Source: Oscillospiraceae bacterium (GTDB taxonomy: Bacteria > Bacillota > Clostridia > Oscillospirales > Oscillospiraceae). From it: a DNA stretch of 64,000 nt. The stretch spans positions 1 through 64,000 of the forward strand of contig JAFTGE010000051.1 in assembly GCA_017458085.1 (NCBI GenBank). Direction: 5' to 3'. The notes below the pieces were generated by a model that was not told the DNA's origin, did not search any database, and worked only from the letters and a program-made list of their open reading frames with translations. This document shows, piece by piece, positions 1 to 8,073 of this stretch. Positions within the stretch are counted from its first letter, which is position 1. Each line of letters opens with the position of its first letter. The position numbers and the translations under genes are program-made.

Positions 1-95
1 ATAGACGGTGCGATTTTAATCATAGGGCGGTTCCCTTCTCATTGCATTACATTTAGAGTTATTATACACCATCTTATATATAATTTGCAACACTC

Positions 96-124
96 TTGAC
101 GGCGCAAAAAAATAGAGATAAAAT
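96..124 (+). promoter_or_regulatory. Sigma-A-type promoter for the xpaC-telA operon
   Basis: TTGACG (96-101) and TAAAAT (119-124) are separated by 17 bp and lie about 40 bp upstream of the xpaC-like start. Bases 1-95 hold no gene that I can support. Confidence 0.7.
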
Positions 125-164
125 AGTATGAAATGTTCAATATGATGGAAAGGAGCGGGACAGA

Positions 165-836
165 ATGAAAAGGAGCAAGCTGTGGCCGCTTTACGGTTTT
201 GCCGGCAGCTGGGCAGCTTCGGCGGCTGTTCTGCCCATGTATAAGGGCTGGGCGATCGTTCTGGCGGCTGTGATTGCCGCGCTCGTTGCTTTTCTTTTGG
301 GCCGCAGTTCTGCTAAAAAGGATCTCAAGAAAGAGCAGGCTGCCCAAGCCAAGGTAAAGGAGCAGGCAAAAGCCGCGGCACCGAAAAAAAGCTATGGCCC
401 TGAAATCGATCCGATCGTTGCCGAGGGCAACCGCGCTTTAAGCGAAATGGGTCGCCTGTATATGTCCATTAAGGACACGGAGGTGCGGCAGAAGATTAAC
501 GAGATCATGCGCATCACCGATAAAATCACGCAGGACGCCATTGCCGACCCCTCCGATATTCCGCAGATCAAGAAGTTCATGAACTACTATCTGCCCACCA
601 CGATCAAGCTTCTCAATGCTTATGACCGCATGAGCGCTCAGGGGATCGAGGGCGAGAATCTGGATAAAAGCATGAAGAGCATTAACGACATGCTGGACGC
701 TGCAATCGTCGCCTATAAAAAGCGCTTGGATTCCCTGTTTGAGAATCAGGCGCTGGACATAGAAACCGATATTGAAGTTATGAACACCATGCTCGCCAGA
801 GAGGGGCTCTCCGGCACAAAAGATTTTGATATTTGA
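165..836 (+). CDS. xpaC: XpaC-like 5-bromo-4-chloroindolyl phosphate hydrolysis family protein
   Basis: The 223-residue protein matches the XpaC family, which is usually encoded next to telA as it is here. The first ~50 residues hold two hydrophobic stretches and a short cytoplasmic-type AK-rich linker. The body is helical and contains the family-typical segment FMNYYLPTTIKLLNAY near residue 145. A strong Shine-Dalgarno (AAAGGAG) precedes the ATG. telA starts 18 bp after its stop, so the two are very likely co-transcribed from the promoter at 96-124. The family is named after a chromogenic-substrate phenotype in Bacillus. Its true biochemical role is not established, although the telA pairing suggests an envelope-stress or toxic-anion function. 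Confidence 0.85.
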   Translation: MKRSKLWPLYGFAGSWAASAAVLPMYKGWAIVLAAVIAALVAFLLGRSSAKKDLKKEQAAQAKVKEQAKAAAPKKSYGPEIDPIVAEGNRALSEMGRLYMSIKDTEVRQKINEIMRITDKITQDAIADPSDIPQIKKFMNYYLPTTIKLLNAYDRMSAQGIEGENLDKSMKSINDMLDAAIVAYKKRLDSLFENQALDIETDIEVMNTMLAREGLSGTKDFDI

Positions 837-854
837 CAGAAAGGAATTGACATC

Positions 855-2003
855 ATGAGCGAGGAATTCATCCCTTCCCTGACGCTTGATCCGATCGGCG
901 AGACCGCGGCCGCCACACAGGAGGCTCCCGTTGAAGAAGCGGTTGAGGAACCCGTTGTTGCGCAGAAGCTGGATTTGAGCAGTCTCAGCCCTGCCGAGCA
1001 GGCGGCTGTTCGCGATTTTTCCGAGAAGATCGATGTGCTCAATACCGAGCAGGTCATGCATTACGGCAGCAATGCCCAGAAGAATATCTCCGAATTCTCC
1101 GGTGCTGCGCTTGGCACCGTCCGCACCAAGGACCTGGGCGAGGTTGGCGGTATGCTGGGCGATCTCGTTGTCGAGCTCAAGGGTCTCAACTTTGACGTTG
1201 AGGAAAAGACGGGGCTGCGCGGTCTGTTCAAGAAATCCGGGCAGACCATTGCCGAGCTGAAGGCATCCTATGACAAGGCCGAGGTCAATGTCGACAAGAT
1301 TGTGGAGTCTCTGGAAAAGCATGAGATCACGCTGATGAAGGACATCAGCATGATGGATAAGATGTATGAGAAGAACCAGGAGTACATGAAGGAGCTGACC
1401 ATGTACATTCTGGCCGGCAAACTCAAAATCGAGCAGCTGCGCAATGAGGAGCTGCCCAAGTACCAGGCCAAAGCCCGTGAGACCGGCCTGCCGGAGGACG
1501 CACAGGCCGCCAACGATTTCTCCAACATGATCGGCCGCTTTGAGAAAAAGATCCACGATCTGGAACTGACGCGCACGATCTCTGTGCAGATGGCGCCGCA
1601 GATCCGAATGATCCAGAATAACGACAGCCTCATGGCCGAGAAGATTCGCTCCTCCATCATGAACACGATCCCCCTGTGGAAGAGCCAGATGGTGCTTGCG
1701 CTTTCCCAGTACCATTCCGATCAAGCCATGAAAGCCCAGCGTGAGGTGACGGATGTGACCAATCAGCTTCTGATGAAAAACGCCGAGGCCCTGCATCAGG
1801 GCAGCGTGAATATCGCGAAGGAGGCTGAGCGTGGCATTGTGGATATCGAGACGCTCAAGAAGACCAATATCGAGCTGATCAACACCCTTGACGAGGTTCG
1901 TCAGATCCAGGATGAGGGCCGTGCCAAGCGTGCCCAGGCCGAGGAAGAGTTGGTGCAGATCGAGGGCGAGCTCAAGGCAAAGCTCCTTTCCATGCGCGGC
2001 TGA
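855..2003 (+). CDS. telA: TelA/KlaA family toxic anion resistance protein
   Basis: The 382-residue protein is soluble, mostly helical and rich in charged heptads. It has the usual TelA length (about 350-400) and family-typical segments such as ELTMYILAGK and QMAPQIRMIQ. TelA proteins were first linked to tellurite resistance and later to resistance against antimicrobials and detergents, but the mechanism is unknown. The ATG follows AAGGAATTG with good spacing. It is second in an operon after the xpaC-like gene, and a LemA-like gene begins 19 bp downstream. The first ~50 residues are acidic and low in complexity, followed by the conserved core. Confidence 0.9.
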   Translation: MSEEFIPSLTLDPIGETAAATQEAPVEEAVEEPVVAQKLDLSSLSPAEQAAVRDFSEKIDVLNTEQVMHYGSNAQKNISEFSGAALGTVRTKDLGEVGGMLGDLVVELKGLNFDVEEKTGLRGLFKKSGQTIAELKASYDKAEVNVDKIVESLEKHEITLMKDISMMDKMYEKNQEYMKELTMYILAGKLKIEQLRNEELPKYQAKARETGLPEDAQAANDFSNMIGRFEKKIHDLELTRTISVQMAPQIRMIQNNDSLMAEKIRSSIMNTIPLWKSQMVLALSQYHSDQAMKAQREVTDVTNQLLMKNAEALHQGSVNIAKEAERGIVDIETLKKTNIELINTLDEVRQIQDEGRAKRAQAEEELVQIEGELKAKLLSMRG

Positions 2004-2022
2004 TCCGCTCTGAGATTCTCCC

Positions 2023-2583
2023 ATGAAACTTCTGAAAAAACCCGCCGTCGCTGTCATTCTTGCCGTTTTGATTGTTGTGGGCTCCACTCTGATCTCTGCT
2101 GATGCCAAGCTTTCCCGTCAAAGTGCAAAAGTTGTTAACGGATTTTACGACGGCGTGAAATATGGCGGTATTGTGCATCCTTCCATCGCCTCCTGTTTAA
2201 GCGAGCTGTGCGACATTGCCGAGCAAATGGTTGTCATTGCCAACAATTACGGACTTGAAACCGAGGAACTGACCGAGAGCACCGAGAATCTTCGCCTTTC
2301 GATCAGCTATCAGGATGCCTTTATTCGCCTGATCTATAGCGACTACTCCGACTTTAACGGTCCGCTGATGGTTCTTGAGGATGCGCTGAATCACACTGCT
2401 CTCAGCGACCGGCATAGCGAACAGATGGCCGCAATCTCTCAGCGGATTTCTGAGCTAAAGGCTGATATTGCCGCTTCCGGCTATAACGAGAGTGTGAGCG
2501 CTTTCCTCCGACGCAACGGCCGTTTCCCCACGTGGCAGTTTGCCAATCTGTTTGAAATCAATCTACCCGCCGCATTTGCATAA
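2023..2583 (+). CDS. LemA-like membrane-anchored protein
   Basis: The 186-residue protein has one N-terminal hydrophobic anchor (about residues 9-26) followed by a helical ectodomain. Its C-terminal segment (FPTWQFANLFEINLPAAF) resembles the ending of LemA proteins, where an FP-x-AxLF motif precedes a terminal Phe. The rest is weakly conserved, so I call it LemA-like rather than LemA. The ATG has no strong Shine-Dalgarno and lies 19 bp after the telA stop, suggesting read-through expression with xpaC-telA. LemA proteins are membrane proteins of unknown biochemical function. An envelope-stress role here is inferred only from the operon. Confidence 0.55.
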   Translation: MKLLKKPAVAVILAVLIVVGSTLISADAKLSRQSAKVVNGFYDGVKYGGIVHPSIASCLSELCDIAEQMVVIANNYGLETEELTESTENLRLSISYQDAFIRLIYSDYSDFNGPLMVLEDALNHTALSDRHSEQMAAISQRISELKADIAASGYNESVSAFLRRNGRFPTWQFANLFEINLPAAFA

Positions 2584-2600
2584 GAAAAGAGGTTATCCCA

Positions 2601-3083
2601 TTGTCCATCGAAAAAGGCCGGGCATATTTCCGCGCGCTCGGCATGGAAGACCGCGTCCGGGAATTTACCGTCTCCTCTGCGACCGTGGAGTTGGCTGCTC
2701 AGGCCCTCGGCGTTGAGGGCGCCCGAATCGCGAAGACGCTTTCCTTCAAAACCGAGTCCGGCTGCATGCTGATTTTGGCCGCCGGTGACGCCCGCATTGA
2801 CAACCATAAGTTCAAGAGCTTCTTCCACTTCAAGGCCAAAATGCCAAGCCCCGACGAGGTGCTGGAGCTGGTCGGTCATCCGGTCGGCGGTGTTTGTCCC
2901 TTCGGCTGCAACGAGGGCATTCCCGTGTATCTGGATGAAAGTCTTAAACGCTTTGAGACTGTCTTTCCTGCCGTCGGCAGCGCCAGCAGCGCTATTGAGC
3001 TGAATCTGGATGAGCTGTACCGTTATTCCAAGGCTCTTGACTGGATTGACGTCTGCAAGCTCCCGGAGGAAGCGAACGCATAA
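2601..3083 (+). CDS. YbaK/ProX-type aminoacyl-tRNA deacylase
   Basis: The 160-residue protein is the size of a stand-alone editing domain. It carries the family signature GGVCPFGCNEGIPVYLDESL in the middle and a core with KTLSFKTESG and ARIDNHKFK. YbaK/EbsC/ProX proteins hydrolyse mischarged tRNAs (for example Cys- or Ala-tRNA-Pro) in the cytoplasm. The chosen start is TTG at 2601, preceded by AAAAGAGG at the right spacing. It is the last gene of the xpaC-telA cluster and is followed at once by a terminator. Substrate preference cannot be read from the sequence. Confidence 0.85.
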   Translation: MSIEKGRAYFRALGMEDRVREFTVSSATVELAAQALGVEGARIAKTLSFKTESGCMLILAAGDARIDNHKFKSFFHFKAKMPSPDEVLELVGHPVGGVCPFGCNEGIPVYLDESLKRFETVFPAVGSASSAIELNLDELYRYSKALDWIDVCKLPEEANA

Positions 3084-3090
3084 CATACGC

Positions 3091-3125
3091 AAAATCCTGC
3101 GGCTATTTAAACCGCAGGATTTTTT
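3091..3125. terminator. Bidirectional intrinsic terminator
   Basis: The hairpin AAATCCTGCGG / CCGCAGGATTT is flanked by A- and T-runs. It lies between the converging deacylase and lipoprotein genes and can end both. Confidence 0.85.
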
Positions 3126-4937
3126 CTATTGACGGAAACCGCCGGGACGTCCGCCGCCCATACCGCCTGGGCCGCCAAAGCCGCCCATGCTTCCTTCGGG
3201 CCTTTCTCCGCCGAAGCTTCCGTTGTCGGGACGCTGGCCACCAAAACCGCCCATACCGAGCCCGGTGCCGGAACCGTAGATCACAGAATCCAACTGGATG
3301 TCAGTGCTGCTGCCGCCGCATTTGAGCGTGTAGCTGCTCCCCTGCTTGAGTTCAGGGAAGCTGATGACCACGCACTGGTAATCCTTCTCGGGCGTCCAGT
3401 GCAGCAGTTCCTTCCCGCTGCTGTCGGTGAGAACCAGTTCTGTGCCGCCCTTTTGTGTGCCGGTGGATACCAGCATGGAGCACTGGGTAGAGGTATTGCC
3501 AAAATTCATGGACATCCCCGAGGCCCCGGCCGCGACAAAGATTCCACCCGTGATGGTCCCCGTTCCGTTGTAGTCCAAAGCGCCGTTACCGCTATTGGTC
3601 GGGCCGGAGACATAGGTTTCGCCGCCGCTGATCAGCAGATCCCCATTGGAGTCAACGCCGTCTCCCTGCGCATTGATGATTAATGTGCCGCCGGAGATAT
3701 GAATCCAAACATCGGAATTGCTGGCGAAGGAATCCCGTCCCCAGGGACCCATCATACCGCTGCCATCATTGCCTCCGGCGGCGTTTAGACCGTCGTCGTC
3801 TGCATTCAGCGTTATTGTACCGCCGCTGATGTCGATGGTTTTTCCTTCGATCCCCTCATGGCTCTCTGTAATAGCGAGAGTCCCGTCGGTAATGGTCACC
3901 GCGTTATCGGCGTGGATCGCATCGTCGCCGGTGCAGATCGTAAGGGTGCCACCTGAAATCATCACGTCACCATTGGCGTGGATACCGTCGTCCGTGGTAT
4001 CTATGGCGACCGTACCGCCGGAAATTTCGATCAGGCTGTCGGCCTTGAGGCCCTTAACCTCATCGCTTGCTGTATTGCCGCTAATGGCAATCGCGCCGGA
4101 AGCCACCGTCAGGGTATTGGCTGCGCTCATTCCATCGCTTCCGGCTGTGATGGTAAAGCTGCCGCTGTCAATATAAATATCACCGATGGTTTCATCGTCA
4201 TTGTCTTCTGCGTGCAGGCCGTCTTTTCCGGCGTCAATCACAAACGCCGCGGTGCAGATGCTGATATTCTCCTTGGCCTCCAGGCCGTGACCTGCTGTGG
4301 CGATCACATAGCTGCCGCCGGTGACAGTCAACTCGTCCTTGCACACGATACCGTTGCCCGTGGGAGATTGAACCGTCAGACTGCCGTTGCCGTTAAAGCA
4401 GAGGTCGTCCTTGGAAAAGACCGCCCCGTCTACATTGCTGCTGTCAATGAGTGTAAAGCTGCCGCCGTTGGAAAGCGTATTCTTCGTGCCGTCAGCCAAC
4501 GTGACGAAAACCTTATCCGCCTGCTTGACATACAGTGCGGCAAAATCCTCGCTTGTGACCGAGACCCCGTGCAGTACCAGGTCGATTTTATCGCTCTTTT
4601 CCGCGTCAATGATGATCCTGCCGTTGCTCAGCGTTCCCGTCAGGACATAGACGCCTTCATCCGTAATGGTTACCGTGCTCCCATCTACGCGAACGTTGGG
4701 AGAGCTAACCTTGATGCCGCTGTCGCTGAGCGTGATCGCCGTCCCCGTTCCTTCCGTGTAGCTGGGATTCAGCTCTCGCTCTGTGAACACATCCTCTGCC
4801 ACAGGCCCTGGCTTTGTGTCGGGCATGACCGTCTCATGCGCCGCCGTCTCTGCGGCGCTGGCGCTTTGCCCGCAGGCGACCAGCAGGAAACCGGCCGTCA
4901 GGAGCAAGCAAAGAATACTGGTGATCATTTTTTTCAT
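3126..4937 (-). CDS. Carbohydrate-binding (Cthe_2159-type) surface lipoprotein
   Basis: The 603-residue protein starts with a lipoprotein signal peptide ending in the lipobox LVAC (Cys about residue 22). The body is built from many short repeats of the form 'G-x-I-x-I-S-x-G-T', such as VMISGGTLTICTGDDAIHA. This is typical of the right-handed beta-helix carbohydrate-binding family first described as Cthe_2159, whose founder binds acidic and cellulosic polysaccharides. The D-D-G-(I/L)-(H/N)-A motifs recur and may form Ca sites. The last ~45 residues are Gly-rich (GGFGGQRP, GGMGGGRPGG) and probably disordered. It is transcribed alone. Its upstream region has 11-bp TTCA repeats, which suggest control by a response regulator. 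Confidence 0.85.
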   Translation of the reverse strand: MKKMITSILCLLLTAGFLLVACGQSASAAETAAHETVMPDTKPGPVAEDVFTERELNPSYTEGTGTAITLSDSGIKVSSPNVRVDGSTVTITDEGVYVLTGTLSNGRIIIDAEKSDKIDLVLHGVSVTSEDFAALYVKQADKVFVTLADGTKNTLSNGGSFTLIDSSNVDGAVFSKDDLCFNGNGSLTVQSPTGNGIVCKDELTVTGGSYVIATAGHGLEAKENISICTAAFVIDAGKDGLHAEDNDDETIGDIYIDSGSFTITAGSDGMSAANTLTVASGAIAISGNTASDEVKGLKADSLIEISGGTVAIDTTDDGIHANGDVMISGGTLTICTGDDAIHADNAVTITDGTLAITESHEGIEGKTIDISGGTITLNADDDGLNAAGGNDGSGMMGPWGRDSFASNSDVWIHISGGTLIINAQGDGVDSNGDLLISGGETYVSGPTNSGNGALDYNGTGTITGGIFVAAGASGMSMNFGNTSTQCSMLVSTGTQKGGTELVLTDSSGKELLHWTPEKDYQCVVISFPELKQGSSYTLKCGGSSTDIQLDSVIYGSGTGLGMGGFGGQRPDNGSFGGERPEGSMGGFGGPGGMGGGRPGGFRQ

Positions 4938-4974
4938 TGCTCAACTTCCTTTTCTGTTGGATTTTCTTGTGTAC

Positions 4975-5017
4975 AGTATATGCATTCTTCCTGAATCCAG
5001 GCTGAATAAGATGTGAA
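4975..5017 (-). promoter_or_regulatory. Promoter with three 11-bp-spaced TTCA repeats (OmpR/PhoB-type operator)
   Basis: On the minus strand TTCA occurs three times at exact 11-bp spacing (plus-strand TGAA at 4992, 5003 and 5014). The repeats lie just upstream of a -10 TATACT (4975-4980) and occupy the -35 zone. One-turn direct repeats replacing the -35 are typical of PhoB/OmpR-type activators. The regulator is unknown. Confidence 0.5.
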
Positions 5018-5094
5018 CAAATCATAAAGGAATATTTCTGTGCCCTTCTGCACCTGCTGTTTTATCATTTATACAGAAAGCGCTGAAATGACCA

Positions 5095-5123
5095 TTTACC
5101 TTTCGCAGAAAATCCTGTAAAAT
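5095..5123 (+). promoter_or_regulatory. Sigma-A-type promoter for the CoA-transferase gene
   Basis: TTTACC (5095-5100) and TAAAAT (5118-5123) are separated by 17 bp. An AGGGAGG Shine-Dalgarno follows just before the ATG at 5159. Confidence 0.6.
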
Positions 5124-5158
5124 AAACTTATCAGAATCATAAGGGAGGCGCGCAATCC

Positions 5159-6772
5159 ATGTCCAATGACGTTCTGCTGAAAAAAGCAAAGCAGTCGCAG
5201 GTGATATATGAAGACCTGATCCGCCGTTTTGATATCCATTCTATCCCCACCACCTTTGTAGCGGACGAAAGCCGCGAAAAACAATTTTATAAAGCCTGCA
5301 TCGATAACAATCCCTTCCCGGTGCCGCTGAACGTTTCTATTTTAAAAAAGCGTGTACCCTGTGTGCAGAAGCTGTTTGAAGACGAGAAAGTTTTGCAGAC
5401 CCCGGCCATTGCCGCGGTGTTGGCCGCCTGCTCCTCTGTCGCCACCGAGATCGGCGCCCTGCGCGGTGATGATGTAAAGTATGCCACCACCGAGTGTGAC
5501 GTGGCCTTTGCCGGGCTGCAGGCCGTCCGCCTTTACATGGCCGATCACAAGGGAACGCCCTTTACTCTTTCCCGGGTCAAATCCGCCATCCGCGTCAACA
5601 ACGCCCTCAACGGCTCCTTTTTTAAATACCGCGCCAAGGACGGCCGGGATGTCTCCTTCCACGTTTATTATCAGAGCCAGCAGAAAAAGCTGGTGGAAGC
5701 GCTGCCCTTCTCCAAGGCCTATAACAAATACAATATGCTCTCCCTGCCCCAGGACAAAAAAGAAATGGCCAAAGTCGTCGGCCAGTTCGACGCCCAGGAG
5801 CTTGAAGAGCTGTCCTTCGATTGCGGTGCCTGCGGCTGCATGATCCGTTCCCGTGAGGAGTGGGAGAATACCGAGGTTGGCAAGGCCGTGATGGACATGC
5901 CTTTGATCCGGCTGAACATGGTCGGCCGCAGCCGTAAGCGTCCCAAATGGGGTCCCACGACAAAGCGCGGCCCTCTGTCCGGTATCAAGGTGCTGGATCT
6001 GACGCATATCATCGCCGGGCCTGCCTGCTCCCGCATTCTGGCTGAGTACGGTGCTGATGTGCTGCTGGTGCGCCGCGGCAAGTTCAATGACCAGGAGCAG
6101 GCCATGCTGGAGTTTGACGGCTGGGCCGGCAAGAACTCCATTCAGCTGGACTTCAACATTCCCTGGCATCTGGAAAAATGCAAGGAGCTGATCCGCCAGG
6201 CGGATGTGGTCACCTATTCCTACCAGAACGGCACCCTGGACAAGTTCGGCCTCTCCGAGGCGGACATCCGGGAGCTCAATCCCAATATCATTTACTCCAA
6301 CCTCATGTGCTTCTCCGACAGCGTGTGGAAGCAGCGTCCCGGCTGGGCGCCGCTGGCCGAGGATATCACAGGCCTCTCCGTACGCAACGGCACTCTGGAA
6401 AACCCCGTCAATCTCAACGGTGTTCCTCTGGACTATTTCCCCGGCTTCATTCTGGCCCTGGGCACGCTGCTTGCCATCCGTAAAAAGCTCAAGCAGGGCG
6501 GCGGCTACAAGGTCACCACTTCCCTCACCCGTGGCGCCCAGTACCTGCATGAGTGCACCGACTTGTGCGAGCAGTCTCTGGACGGTGAGTTCAGCAGCCG
6601 TGTGTCCGAAAAGGCAGTCAGCCCTCTGTGGGGTCGTTTCCTGATTCCCGTGGACGGCTGTGCCACGGGTCTGGCCCTTTTCCCCAACGCCGCCACCGCC
6701 AACAGCCGTTATGAATTGAACGTCGACAACTACCGTTTCACCGACGGCAACACCGGCTGGCAGCAGCGCTGA
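5159..6772 (+). CDS. CaiB/BaiF-type (family III) CoA-transferase with N-terminal extension
   Basis: The 537-residue protein has two parts. Residues ~272-537 are a family III CoA-transferase core. It has LSGIKVLDLTHIIAGPACSR, the Rossmann-like ADVLLVRRG segment and NGVPLDYFPGF, whose Asp aligns by eye with the catalytic Asp of the family. Family III enzymes move CoA between organic acids through an acyl-enzyme intermediate. Residues 1-270 match no domain I recognise and include a Cys-containing patch, FDCGACGCM. The CoA-transferase part is shorter than the usual ~400 residues. The gene is monocistronic, with its own promoter and terminator. The substrate is unknown. Confidence 0.75.
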   Translation: MSNDVLLKKAKQSQVIYEDLIRRFDIHSIPTTFVADESREKQFYKACIDNNPFPVPLNVSILKKRVPCVQKLFEDEKVLQTPAIAAVLAACSSVATEIGALRGDDVKYATTECDVAFAGLQAVRLYMADHKGTPFTLSRVKSAIRVNNALNGSFFKYRAKDGRDVSFHVYYQSQQKKLVEALPFSKAYNKYNMLSLPQDKKEMAKVVGQFDAQELEELSFDCGACGCMIRSREEWENTEVGKAVMDMPLIRLNMVGRSRKRPKWGPTTKRGPLSGIKVLDLTHIIAGPACSRILAEYGADVLLVRRGKFNDQEQAMLEFDGWAGKNSIQLDFNIPWHLEKCKELIRQADVVTYSYQNGTLDKFGLSEADIRELNPNIIYSNLMCFSDSVWKQRPGWAPLAEDITGLSVRNGTLENPVNLNGVPLDYFPGFILALGTLLAIRKKLKQGGGYKVTTSLTRGAQYLHECTDLCEQSLDGEFSSRVSEKAVSPLWGRFLIPVDGCATGLALFPNAATANSRYELNVDNYRFTDGNTGWQQR

Positions 6773-6784
6773 CTTTCTCTGGCA

Positions 6785-6819
6785 AAAAATCCTCTACAAT
6801 ATCTTGTAGAGGATTTTTG
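6785..6819 (+). terminator. Intrinsic terminator
   Basis: The stem AATCCTCTACAA / TTGTAGAGGATT is followed by TTTT, just after the CoA-transferase gene. Confidence 0.85.
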
Positions 6820-6841
6820 TTCTGCAATTGGCAAAATTTAT

Positions 6842-6885
6842 TTTTGCTTTTTATGTTGCAAAGCAAAATCTGTTTGTGCTATACT
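6842..6885 (+). promoter_or_regulatory. Promoter and probable auto-operator of the S24 repressor cassette
   Basis: The -35 TTGCAA (6856-6861) and -10 TATACT (6880-6885) are 18 bp apart. A perfect 9-bp inverted repeat, TTTTGCTTT (6842-6850) and AAAGCAAAA (6860-6868), overlaps the -35. The repressor encoded directly downstream probably binds here; this is an inference. Confidence 0.6.
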
Positions 6886-6924
6886 GGGACTGTATCCAAA
6901 ACTCCCACGAACGGAGGGCCGTCT

Positions 6925-7746
6925 ATGAAGGCCATGCAGAATACCTCCTCCTTTGGCGCCGTCATTCAAAAATATCGGAAGCTCCGTGGATTGAGCCAGC
7001 CCGATCTGGCCTCGTCTCTGGGCGTGGCGCGCAATACTGTCACCAATTGGGAAACCGGCAAAAACAAGCCCGACATCGACCTCATGCTGCGCCTGTGTGC
7101 CATGCTTGCCATCCCTGTCAGTGAACTGCTGGGCACGGAGGATGCCTCCGCACTCACTGCGGCGGAGCGTCAGCTGCTGGGTAATTTCCGGCAGCTCAGT
7201 TCAGCAGGGCAGCGCATAGCAGCTCGTCTGCTCTCCACGCTGCTGGACGAGGAAGCGCAGGAACGTGACCGCATGCTGCGTGCTTCCTATTTCCTTCTCG
7301 AGGCCCACTCCACACCTGTGGCCGCCGGCCCCGGCTGCGCTTTTAATGACGAGCCCCCGGCTTATTTCTTCGTTCGCAAAAATGGGTATAACACCCGCGC
7401 CGACGCCGTCGTCCGTGTCAGTGGGGAAAGCATGTCTCCCTTGTATCATGACGGCGACCTGCTCTACCTGCAATATACCGATGCCGTGCAGGACGGCGAG
7501 GACGCAGTCTGCTCTACGGCAGACGGCGCCGTGGTCAAACGCGTGCAGGGTCATAGGCTCGTCTCACTCAACGCTTCTCTCCCCTATGGGAACAAGTCGG
7601 AAGATGATCACGTTCGGGTCATCGGCCGGGTGCTGGGCCTTGTTTTTCCTGAGGATCTGCCCGGCAGCGGCGAGCTCAAGCAATTGGAGACGCTGATGGT
7701 GGATGAGATTCGTGCCTTCAAGTTATCGCACGGCCTGAACGGATGA
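6925..7746 (+). CDS. XRE-type HTH / S24 (LexA/CI-like) repressor
   Basis: The start is the ATG at 6925, behind GGAGGG; the frame is open further upstream but without a ribosome site. The 273-residue protein has an N-terminal helix-turn-helix of the CI/Xre type (about residues 10-65, with LSQPDLASSLGVARNTVTNWE). Its C-terminal S24 domain contains the catalytic Ser in VRVSGESMSP and the Lys region DGAVVKRV. Such proteins cleave themselves when stimulated by RecA filaments and so derepress DNA-damage genes. It heads a cassette with a Y-family polymerase and a YolD-like protein, which fits an SOS regulator acting outside LexA. Confidence 0.85.
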   Translation: MKAMQNTSSFGAVIQKYRKLRGLSQPDLASSLGVARNTVTNWETGKNKPDIDLMLRLCAMLAIPVSELLGTEDASALTAAERQLLGNFRQLSSAGQRIAARLLSTLLDEEAQERDRMLRASYFLLEAHSTPVAAGPGCAFNDEPPAYFFVRKNGYNTRADAVVRVSGESMSPLYHDGDLLYLQYTDAVQDGEDAVCSTADGAVVKRVQGHRLVSLNASLPYGNKSEDDHVRVIGRVLGLVFPEDLPGSGELKQLETLMVDEIRAFKLSHGLNG

Positions 7747-7759
7747 GAGGAGAATCCCC

Positions 7760-8038
7760 ATGAATACGCATACGGAACGCGTCTATGTCAAGGTTAACTC
7801 TGACTTTGATTCAACCGGGTATATGCAGCCCCGGACTATCACTTGGGCGGATGGCCGAACCTTTCAGATCGATGAGGTGCGGGACTTTCGTCCGGCCTCT
7901 ACACTGGGGCGTGGGCACCGCGGGGACTGTTACACGATTATAATCCACGGTGTGGAAAAGCACCTGTTCTTCGAGCGCGCAGACTCCGGCTTTGCCAGTC
8001 AGATCGGCCGTTGGTTTGTAGAGCTGCCCGCTGTCTGA
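7760..8038 (+). CDS. Small protein of unknown function in the polymerase cassette
   Basis: The 92-residue protein has a good Shine-Dalgarno (GAGAGGAG) and sits 13 bp after the repressor and 35 bp before the polymerase. It is probably all-beta, with conserved-looking segments YMQPRTITWADGRTF and CYTIIIHGVEKHLFFE, and has no signal peptide or membrane helix. I do not recognise the family. Its fixed position between the repressor and the translesion polymerase suggests a role in, or regulation of, the damage response. Confidence 0.7.
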   Translation: MNTHTERVYVKVNSDFDSTGYMQPRTITWADGRTFQIDEVRDFRPASTLGRGHRGDCYTIIIHGVEKHLFFERADSGFASQIGRWFVELPAV

Positions 8039-8073
8039 TCGCCGCATTTACGCATAGAAAGGAGGCCGCGGCC

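Noticed and set aside
438..2108. Long minus-strand open frame of ~556 codons
   Set aside because: It is antisense to xpaC, telA and the LemA-like gene, has no ribosome site, and its composition mirrors GC-rich third positions of the real genes.
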